Shown in pieces: positions 1 to 5,929 of a DNA stretch of 28,872 nt. Under the pieces are notes generated by a model. The model was not told the origin of the DNA and did no database searches. It was given only the letters and a program-made list of their open reading frames with translations. The position numbers were made by a program, and so were the translations under genes. This DNA is from M3007 sp031398055 (GTDB lineage: Bacteria; Bacteroidota; Bacteroidia; Chitinophagales; Saprospiraceae): positions 1 to 28,872 of the forward strand of contig JANNMS010000058.1 in the NCBI GenBank assembly GCA_031398055.1, in the 5' to 3' direction. How positions within the stretch are numbered: position 1 is the first letter of the stretch; every line of letters begins with the position of its first letter.

Positions 1-3
1 GAG

Positions 4-65
4 AAATCCCGAAGGGATTTTATGTAAAAACTCGCGCCTGAAAACATAAAATCCCTTCGGGATTT
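4..65. repeat. 22-bp perfect inverted repeat with an inner palindrome in each arm
   Basis: Positions 4-25 and 44-65 are exact reverse complements, separated by an 18-base spacer. Each arm itself contains a short palindrome (ATCCC, GAA or TTC, GGGAT). A related palindrome follows at 101-115. The sequence lies upstream of the gene at 238 and has no coding potential. It looks like a dispersed intergenic repeat. It could also act as the terminator of a gene lying left of the window. Confidence 0.8.
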
Positions 66-100
66 GAGGAAAATGCCCTTGCTCTGAGCTATAAACATAG

Positions 101-115
101 ATTCCCTTCGGGAAT
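101..115. repeat. third copy of the CCCTTCGGG palindrome
   Basis: ATTCCCTTCGGGAAT is a perfect 6+3+6 palindrome. It is preceded by ATAAACATAG, which resembles the AAAACATAAA before the copy at 51-63, so the copies appear to share a longer unit. The rest of 116-237 is A/T-rich leader with no clear promoter match. Confidence 0.65.
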
Positions 116-237
116 GGATTTTAATGCGTTTGACCTGTTAATCTAATGCTTTTTTTATAATTTGAAAAGCAATCAGCCAATGACTGTTCCTTAACTTGTA
201 TCTTCTTTTTCTTTTCTAATAAACCTTAATTTTTTTT

Positions 238-1575
238 ATGAACTGGAAACTACTTCGCATCGCTTCAATGTCCCTGCTTTTTGCCTTCATGGTTCAAAGT
301 TGTAAAAAGGACGAACCCATCCCCGAATCCAAAACCACCGATCAATATTCCCACGAAACTGCTACCGCTTGGTTTGCCGAGTTGCGGATTTTGACAAAAA
401 AAACACCCGGTTTCACGCCGCCCGTCGCCGCGCGTGCTTTTGGTTATGCCGGCGTCGCACTTTGGGAATCCGTCGTGCCGGGCGTGAAAAACGGCAAGAG
501 CCTCGCCGGACAGGTTTCGGCTTTGGCCAATTTGCCGACCGTCGAAACTGGGAAAATTTATCATTGGCCTACTGCCGCAAATGCTGCGATGGCCGAAATT
601 TCGCGGAAACTTTACCCGACCACTCCGGCTGCGCAATTGGCTCAAATTGACTCGTTGGAAAACGTACTTTCCGTGAAAGCCGCCGCCGAAATCGATGGCG
701 AAACTTTTGACCGTTCCACTACTTTTGGGAAACAGATCGCAGCCGCAGTGTTTGAATGGTCAAAAACCGACGGCGGCCACGAGGGTTACAAATCCAATTT
801 TCCGGCAAGTTATGTCGTGCCGACTGGCCCCGGTTTCTGGGTTCCAACCTCGCCAACCAACCTGATTCCGCTGCAACCATTTTGGGGTGAAAATCGCGCC
901 TTTGTCCCAAATATCACCTCCATTTCGCAGCCAAAACCACCGATAACTTATTCAGAATCAAAGACTTCGCTGTTTTACAGCCAAGCGTTGGAAGTCTATT
1001 CCGTCACTTCAAATTTGACGACCGAACAAAAAACCATCGCCAAATTTTGGAGCGACGATCCTGGCAATCCCGGCACGCCGCCCGGCCACAGCATCAGCAT
1101 TGCGAGCATCGTTTTGGTAAAAGAAAATGCCAACCTCGAAGTCGCAGCAGAAACTTTTGCGAGGTTGGGAATTGCGGTAAATGACGCGTTCGTTTCTTGT
1201 TGGAAATGCAAATACGTCCACAATTTGGTGCGCCCGGTAACTTATTTGCAAGCACAAATTGACCCGGCTTGGACGACACTTTTGAGCACCCCGCCGTTTC
1301 CGGAATACACTTCCGGGCATTCGGTTCAAAGCGGTGCGTCGGCGCAGGTTTTGAGCAATTTATTTGGGTACAACTACCATTTTACGGACAATACCCACGC
1401 CGCTCGAACGGATATTGATGGCTCGCCACGAAATTTCAACTCGTTTTACGACTTTGCCGACGAAGCGGCACTTTCACGACTTTACGGTGGAATTCACTAC
1501 CGAGATGCCATTGAAGTTGGGGCAAATCAAGGGGTTTTGATTGGGGAAGCGGTCAACGGTTTGAAATTTAGGTAA
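238..1575 (+). CDS. vanadium-dependent haloperoxidase / PAP2-type acid phosphatase, lipoprotein
   Basis: This 445-residue protein starts with a lipoprotein signal peptide: a hydrophobic segment at 8-19, then lipobox VQSC with Cys22 as the likely lipidation site, so it probably sits on the periplasmic face of an envelope membrane. The full vanadate/phosphate pocket pattern of the family can be placed: Lys325 and Arg332 (seven apart), Ser359-Gly360-His361 in TSGHS, and Arg414 with His420 in RLYGGIH. The usual PSGH motif reads TSGH here. Members of this superfamily either oxidise halides with peroxide and vanadate or hydrolyse phosphate esters, and sequence alone does not separate the two. The start is the only ATG in front of the signal peptide. 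A hairpin at 1628-1658 ends the transcript. A second, leaderless family member lies at 15559-16998. Confidence 0.85.
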   Translation: MNWKLLRIASMSLLFAFMVQSCKKDEPIPESKTTDQYSHETATAWFAELRILTKKTPGFTPPVAARAFGYAGVALWESVVPGVKNGKSLAGQVSALANLPTVETGKIYHWPTAANAAMAEISRKLYPTTPAAQLAQIDSLENVLSVKAAAEIDGETFDRSTTFGKQIAAAVFEWSKTDGGHEGYKSNFPASYVVPTGPGFWVPTSPTNLIPLQPFWGENRAFVPNITSISQPKPPITYSESKTSLFYSQALEVYSVTSNLTTEQKTIAKFWSDDPGNPGTPPGHSISIASIVLVKENANLEVAAETFARLGIAVNDAFVSCWKCKYVHNLVRPVTYLQAQIDPAWTTLLSTPPFPEYTSGHSVQSGASAQVLSNLFGYNYHFTDNTHAARTDIDGSPRNFNSFYDFADEAALSRLYGGIHYRDAIEVGANQGVLIGEAVNGLKFR

Positions 1576-1627
1576 AAAATAGTTTTTCCAAAACTCAAAA
1601 ATTTTTGACTTTTGGAAATTAAAATGA

Positions 1628-1658
1628 ATGTCGGGGCGATTTTAAATCACCCCGACAT
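1628..1658 (+). terminator. hairpin terminator after the haloperoxidase gene
   Basis: 15-base arms at 1628-1642 and 1644-1658 pair with one mismatch (GTCGGGG with CCCCGAC), and TTTTCATTTTT follows. It separates the first gene from the promoter at 1699. Confidence 0.75.
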
Positions 1659-1698
1659 TTTCATTTTTGCCAAGAAATTTAGCAAAAAACTCAATCCA

Positions 1699-1706
1699 TA
1701 CTTTTG
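1699..1706 (+). promoter_or_regulatory. -7 promoter element (TACTTTTG) of the mutase gene
   Basis: It matches the Bacteroidota -7 consensus TAnnTTTG exactly. Transcription would begin near 1713, about 30 bases before the ATG at 1743. No convincing -33 box is visible. It also argues against the TTG at 1704 as start codon, because that codon lies inside the promoter element. Confidence 0.55.
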
Positions 1707-1742
1707 GAAAATCGCCCGACCTTCGCCCAAAAGTTTTCAAAA

Positions 1743-3815
1743 ATGCCCGCACCAGATTTTTCAAAAATCAATTTCAACCCCGCGCCCCACACCAAAAACG
1801 TCGAAGAAATTCATCGTTCATCGTTCATCGTTCATCGTTGCGCAGCGGGTTTTCCGCCATTTTTAGGCGGCCCATATTCCACCATGTATTTGATGCAGCC
1901 GTGGACAATCCGACAATATGCCGGTTTTTCGACCGCCGAAGCGAGCAACGCTTTTTACCGCCGCAACCTCGCCGCTGGGCAAAAAGGCCTTTCCGTCGCG
2001 TTCGATTTGGCGACACACCGGGGCTACGATTCCGACCACCCGCGCGTCGTCGGAGATGTCGGAAAAGCAGGTGTAGCCATTGATTCAGTGGAAGATATGA
2101 AAATTCTTTTTGACCATATCCCGCTCGGCGAGATGTCAGTTTCGATGACGATGAACGGTGCGGTCATCCCGATAATGGCATTTTACATCGTCGCGGCGGA
2201 GGAGCAGGGCGTGCTGCCGGAGCAACTTTCGGGCACGATCCAGAACGACATTTTGAAAGAATTCATGGTGCGCAACACCTATATTTATCCGCCCGCGCCC
2301 TCGATGCGCATCATCGCCGATATTTTTGATTTTTGCTCGCGGCGGATGCCGAAATTCAACTGCATTTCCATTTCCGGGTACCACATGCACGAGGCCGGCG
2401 CGCCCGCAGAAATCGAACTCGCCTATACTTTGGCCGACGGCCTCGAATACATTCGGGCGGGACTGGCGGTCGGTTTGACGATTGACGAATTCGCGCCGCG
2501 GCTCTCGTTTTTTTGGGGAATCGGGATGCGGCATTTTACGGAAATTGCCAAAATGCGGGCGGCACGGGTGATTTGGGCAAAATTGGTCAGCCAGTTCAAC
2601 CCAAAATCCGAAAAATCGCTGATGCTGCGGACGCACTGCCAAACCTCCGGCTGGTCGCTGACCGAGCAGGACCCGTTCAACAACGTGGCCCGAACGTGCA
2701 TCGAAGGCATGGCCGCGGTTTTTGGCGGGACGCAAAGTTTGCACACCAATTCTTTTGACGAAGCGATTGCGCTGCCGACCGATTTTTCGGCCAAAATTGC
2801 CCGCGACACGCAGATTTTTATCCAAAAAGAAACCGACGTTTGCCGCGCCGTTGACCCCTGGGCTGGGTCGTTTTTTGTTGAAAAATTGACCGCCGATTTG
2901 ATTGAGAAGGCGTGGATTTTAATTGAAGAAGTCGAAGAATTGGGCGGCATGGCAAAAGCGATTGAGCAAGGTTTGCCAAAATTGAGGATCGAAGAAGCCG
3001 CCGCGAAAAAGCAGGCACGGATTGATTCCGGGCAGGAACACATTGTTGGAATCAATATTTTCAAAGTCGAGGACGATGCGTTTTTTGATATTTTGGATGT
3101 GGATAATTCTGCGGTGCGCGATTCGCAAATCGAGCGTTTGCAAAATATGAAACGCGACCGGGACGAAATTTTGGTGCAAAAGTCTTTGTCAGATTTGGAA
3201 CACTGTGCGGCAGGAAACGCCGGAAATTTGCTCGAATTGGCGGTCGCCGCTGCCCGGAACCGCGCAACTTTGGGTGAAATTTCGATGGCGATGGAAAAAT
3301 ATTTTGGCCGTTTTTCAGCCACAACCCGCACGGTATCAGGCGTTTATGCCTCCGAAATAAAAATGGATAAAACTTTTGAACTCGCTCGCCGCCGGGCGGA
3401 TGAATTTGCAGAAATCGAAGGCCGACGCCCTCGGATTCTCGTCGCCAAACTCGGTCAGGACGGCCACGACCGGGGCGCGAAAATCGTCGCCACTGCTTTT
3501 GCCGACCTCGGTTTTGATGTCGACATCGGGCCACTTTTCCAAACTCCGGCGGAAGCAGCGCGGCAAGCGGCTGAAAATGACGTCCACGTTTTGGGTATTT
3601 CCTCGCTCGCGGCGGGGCACAAAACGCTCGCTCCGCAGACGATTTTGGAACTTGAAAAATTGGGTCGCGGGGATATTTTGGTCGTCGTCGGCGGGGTGGT
3701 GCCGCAGCAGGATTATGATTTTTTGAAAAACGCGGGCGTGGCGGCGATTTTTGGCCCAGGGACGGTGATTGCGGAGGCGGCGGTGGAGATTTTGGAGAAA
3801 TTGAGCGGGGCGTGA
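1743..3815 (+). CDS. scpA: methylmalonyl-CoA mutase, large (catalytic) subunit
   Basis: The enzyme interconverts succinyl-CoA and (R)-methylmalonyl-CoA with adenosylcobalamin, in propionate metabolism. The (beta/alpha)8 barrel is recognisable from GPYSTMY (44-50) and PWTIRQYAGFSTAE through QKGLSVAFDLATHRGYDSDH and SISGYHMHEAGAP. The C-terminal B12-binding domain carries the base-off motif DGHDRG. I chose the ATG at 1743 (690 residues) because MPAPDFSKINF is the usual family N-terminus and the promoter lies just upstream. The N-terminal region is odd: residues 23-33 (IHRSSFIVHRC) are encoded by a heptamer repeat and replace the roughly 35-residue linker normally found before the GPY motif. The usual Arg before PW is Gln and the usual Arg of RGPY is Gly. 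Catalytic competence is therefore less certain than family membership. The small subunit is not in the window. Confidence 0.93.
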   Translation: MPAPDFSKINFNPAPHTKNVEEIHRSSFIVHRCAAGFPPFLGGPYSTMYLMQPWTIRQYAGFSTAEASNAFYRRNLAAGQKGLSVAFDLATHRGYDSDHPRVVGDVGKAGVAIDSVEDMKILFDHIPLGEMSVSMTMNGAVIPIMAFYIVAAEEQGVLPEQLSGTIQNDILKEFMVRNTYIYPPAPSMRIIADIFDFCSRRMPKFNCISISGYHMHEAGAPAEIELAYTLADGLEYIRAGLAVGLTIDEFAPRLSFFWGIGMRHFTEIAKMRAARVIWAKLVSQFNPKSEKSLMLRTHCQTSGWSLTEQDPFNNVARTCIEGMAAVFGGTQSLHTNSFDEAIALPTDFSAKIARDTQIFIQKETDVCRAVDPWAGSFFVEKLTADLIEKAWILIEEVEELGGMAKAIEQGLPKLRIEEAAAKKQARIDSGQEHIVGINIFKVEDDAFFDILDVDNSAVRDSQIERLQNMKRDRDEILVQKSLSDLEHCAAGNAGNLLELAVAAARNRATLGEISMAMEKYFGRFSATTRTVSGVYASEIKMDKTFELARRRADEFAEIEGRRPRILVAKLGQDGHDRGAKIVATAFADLGFDVDIGPLFQTPAEAARQAAENDVHVLGISSLAAGHKTLAPQTILELEKLGRGDILVVVGGVVPQQDYDFLKNAGVAAIFGPGTVIAEAAVEILEKLSGA
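1810..1839 (+). repeat. TTCATCG heptamer tandem array inside the mutase gene
   Basis: Four exact copies of TTCATCG (1810-1837) plus TT. The same heptamer, in reverse orientation, forms an array at 12569-12593. Three units are 21 bases, so the array is read as a repeating HRSSFIV-type peptide in frame. Confidence 0.9.
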
Positions 3816-3830
3816 AATTCAAAACTTTCC

Positions 3831-3869
3831 AAAAAATGCTGCCAGTTTTTTTTGCAGGCAGCATTTTTT
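3831..3869. terminator. bidirectional terminator between the mutase and DUF4276 genes
   Basis: Perfect 13-base arms at 3831-3843 (AAAAAATGCTGCC) and 3857-3869 have A/T tracts on both sides. It lies between two convergent genes and can serve both. Confidence 0.85.
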
Positions 3870-3883
3870 GCAAAAAAACCTGT

Positions 3884-4507
3884 TCATTTTTTTGGCAAAA
3901 ATTCTTTCAAAACTGTGGCCATCCTCCGAAACTGCCCCAAGTGTTTTTCCAAAATTTCTGGGTCCAAAATCGCCAGCAACTCAAAAGACCGAATTCCCTT
4001 TTTGTAAAATTTCTTGGAACTGCGGGTCGCTTTTTCCAATGCCTCCTGCACTTCGTGGCGGTTCCTGTTTTCCAAATTTTGCAGCGCAGGCAAATCTTTT
4101 TCAGAAAAATTTGAAGTGCCGTAAAACTCGGAAAGCGATTTTCGGTCGGCGGCAATCCAAGTTTCCATGCAGGTTGACATCAGCATAACTTGTTGATTTC
4201 CAACTTTTTTAGGCCGTTTCCAGCCGTCGCGCTGCCTCAAATGTTTCCATGCAAAATCATCGTCCGCCATTTCCGAAAGACCCGAAACACGGTCTTCGCT
4301 GTCCACCAAAAGCAGGGAAACTTGGTTTTGGGATTTCAGGCCAATTTGAAAATCGCGGAAAGTCTCGACCCGCCCGCCGCAGGCAACGGTGCGCGGCATG
4401 GCATGGCCGGGCAGTGTTTTTTCAAACAATTTTCGGAAGCCCTCGCGCAGCCGGGCGCGTTCTTCCTTGCTGTTTCCGCCGCCCTCGATGTAAATTTTTG
4501 TTTCCAT
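3884..4507 (-). CDS. DUF4276 family protein, TOPRIM-like, partner of the AAA ATPase
   Basis: This 207-residue protein resembles DUF4276. It has a strand with an acidic residue at its end (KIYIEGG, Glu8) and an acidic cluster LLLVDSED (Asp69, Glu71, Asp72). That arrangement matches the Glu plus DxD metal site of TOPRIM-like nucleases. The start at 4507 overlaps the ATPase stop by one base (TGATG), which implies translational coupling, so the ATG twelve codons downstream of a longer reading frame is preferred. ATPase-TOPRIM pairs are common in anti-phage systems (OLD, Gabija, PARIS). A defence role here is inferred from architecture only. A nuclease, RNase or other effector function cannot be distinguished. 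The bidirectional hairpin at 3831-3869 lies just downstream. Confidence 0.75.
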   Translation of the reverse strand: METKIYIEGGGNSKEERARLREGFRKLFEKTLPGHAMPRTVACGGRVETFRDFQIGLKSQNQVSLLLVDSEDRVSGLSEMADDDFAWKHLRQRDGWKRPKKVGNQQVMLMSTCMETWIAADRKSLSEFYGTSNFSEKDLPALQNLENRNRHEVQEALEKATRSSKKFYKKGIRSFELLAILDPEILEKHLGQFRRMATVLKEFLPKK

Positions 4508-5691
4508 CACCAGCGGTTCCCTCCGATTTCGCCCATGCTCCACAGTTGACCGAGGCGATATTGCTCCAACCAGGATGTTAAATCTGCTTTTTCGAGTCGT
4601 TTGATTTTCGTCTGCCCGTCCTGTTTTTCGCAGACCAGCACATCCTCGGGCCGGTCGGACATGGCATCAATCAAAATATCGGAGTGTGTCGTGATGATGA
4701 GCTGGGTGCGCTCGGCGGCGTTTTTCAGCAAATCGGCAATTTTTGGTATCAAATCAGGGTGCATCCCCAACTCTGGTTCTTCGATGCAAATCAACGGCGG
4801 CGGTGTCGGGTCGAGCAAAATGGCGAGCAGGCAGAGGTAGCGGAGGCTCCCGTCAGAGAGGCGTTTTGCCGAAATCGGATGACCATTTTCAATGAAAATC
4901 ACCTGCACCGTGCCACCTTCGATGATGACTTCGTAGCCCTCCAAGCCTTCGTACAAATTTTGCAGATGCTCGACCAACTGCTTTTTTACCTGCGGAAATT
5001 TTGCCAAACGGTTGAGGTACAAGCCCAAATTTGAGAAATCTTCTTCCAACCTGTCGTTTCGCAAATCAGTTGGTTGCGGTTCACGAAAAACTGTTTTTCT
5101 ACCAAAAGTCCATTCTCGGTAGAGTCTTATTTTTTCGTAAAAATTGCTGATTTGGAAAAACTCTGGATATTTTTCTGAATCTCTGAGTTGAGATAAAATT
5201 GAATAATTTTCAGAAAACGAGCCTGTCATATCTCGTTTTTCGCCATCAACAAATATATCTGTTGAGAATGGGTTTGAATCAAGTAGCAAAATTTGAGTAA
5301 AATCTTTTTCCCCTCTTTCTCTTTGATAATTTGCAACAGATTCGGAATAAATTGAAAATCTGTTATCATTTGCATAAAATTCAATTTGGTGATTGATAAA
5401 AGCAGCAGCCATTTTAAAAGCAGCAGAAAATTTCGGATATTTATCTTTGCTGTCTCCTTTAAATTCCCATTCAGTGGCACCTCCCCCACGACTAATCACA
5501 CCATGCAAATTGCTCGAAAACTCCTCCGAACTCCTCGGCAGCGACCGCAGCAGCGAAAAAATCTCCAAAAAATTGGACTTCCCCGACCCGTTCGCCCCAA
5601 TCAAAACATTCAAATTTCCCAATTCCAAATCCAAGCCATCCGGCCCAAAAGACAGCAGGTTCGATGCTTTGATTTTTTTGATTGACTGCAT
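4507..5691 (-). CDS. AAA/ABC-type ATPase (AAA_21, RecF/OLD-like), candidate defence component
   Basis: This 394-residue ATPase has an N-terminal Walker A (GANGSGKS, 32-39), an ABC-like signature (LSDGSLRYL), Walker B with tandem glutamates (LICIEEPELG, near residue 303) and a switch-histidine segment (IITTHSDIL). This is the usual order of the SMC/RecF/OLD-type ATPases that work with TOPRIM effectors. The ATG at 5691 is preferred because the family begins just there (MQSIKKIKASN) and a TACTTTTG promoter lies 19-26 bases upstream. A longer upstream reading frame would run through that promoter. The gene is first in a two-gene operon with the DUF4276 gene. Its central part (about residues 70-200) has far lower G+C than both ends, suggesting recombination or a transferred central domain. 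Confidence 0.85.
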   Translation of the reverse strand: MQSIKKIKASNLLSFGPDGLDLELGNLNVLIGANGSGKSNFLEIFSLLRSLPRSSEEFSSNLHGVISRGGGATEWEFKGDSKDKYPKFSAAFKMAAAFINHQIEFYANDNRFSIYSESVANYQRERGEKDFTQILLLDSNPFSTDIFVDGEKRDMTGSFSENYSILSQLRDSEKYPEFFQISNFYEKIRLYREWTFGRKTVFREPQPTDLRNDRLEEDFSNLGLYLNRLAKFPQVKKQLVEHLQNLYEGLEGYEVIIEGGTVQVIFIENGHPISAKRLSDGSLRYLCLLAILLDPTPPPLICIEEPELGMHPDLIPKIADLLKNAAERTQLIITTHSDILIDAMSDRPEDVLVCEKQDGQTKIKRLEKADLTSWLEQYRLGQLWSMGEIGGNRW

Positions 5692-5709
5692 TTTTCGATA
5701 AATTTTAGG

Positions 5710-5717
5710 CAAAAGTA
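5710..5717 (-). promoter_or_regulatory. -7 promoter element (TACTTTTG) of the ATPase operon
   Basis: Exact TAnnTTTG match on the minus strand. Initiation near 5704 gives a leader of about 13 bases before the ATG at 5691. Confidence 0.55.
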
Positions 5718-5743
5718 AAAATTTGCCGTCCAAAAGGGCCAAG

Positions 5744-5778
5744 CACGTTTGTGAAACTCAAAAAGTTTCGTAAACGTG
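5744..5778. repeat. 15-bp inverted repeat between divergent genes
   Basis: Arms at 5744-5758 (CACGTTTGTGAAACT) and 5764-5778 are complementary except for two central bases, with a five-base loop. It lies just upstream of the ATPase promoter. It could be an operator or a transcript hairpin, and its role is unknown. Confidence 0.6.
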
Positions 5779-5805
5779 GCCTCAAACGTAGTCGAGGTCA
5801 TTTCA

Positions 5806-5858
5806 AAAAACCGCCGGAGCGAACTTTCCCGACGGTTTTTGTTTTTTGAAAAACCGCC
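5806..5858 (+). promoter_or_regulatory. three mutually pairing segments upstream of alaS
   Basis: AAAAACCGCCGG (5806-5817) can pair with CCGACGGTTTTT (5829-5840), and the latter can instead pair with GAAAAACCGCC (5848-5858). The first hairpin is followed by GTTTTTTG and looks like an intrinsic terminator. The layout is attenuator-like. However, the best alaS promoter candidate (5876-5883) lies downstream of it, so a regulatory role would need a second, upstream promoter. Confidence 0.4.
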
Positions 5859-5875
5859 AAAAAGCACATTTCAAC

Positions 5876-5883
5876 TACCTTCG
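5876..5883 (+). promoter_or_regulatory. -7 promoter element (TACCTTCG) of alaS
   Basis: It differs from TAnnTTTG by one base. Initiation near 5890 would give a leader of about 40 bases before the ATG at 5930. Confidence 0.45.
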
Positions 5884-5929
5884 CGCCTCGATTTTTCAAA
5901 AACTAAATTTTCAGAAACATATTTCCAGC

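Noticed and set aside
1704..1742. Extended mutase start at a TTG codon
   Set aside because: The TTG is part of the TACTTTTG promoter element, and the family start motif begins at 1743.
1576..1742. Cobalamin riboswitch ahead of the B12-dependent mutase
   Set aside because: The promoter lies only about 44 bases before the start codon, so there is no room for a riboswitch, and no B12-box sequence is seen.
1810..1839. CRISPR array
   Set aside because: Units of seven bases without spacers and no cas genes; it is a simple tandem repeat.
3061..3873. 270-codon open frame antisense to the mutase gene
   Set aside because: Low-complexity Pro/Arg-rich translation, fully covered by a certain gene on the other strand.
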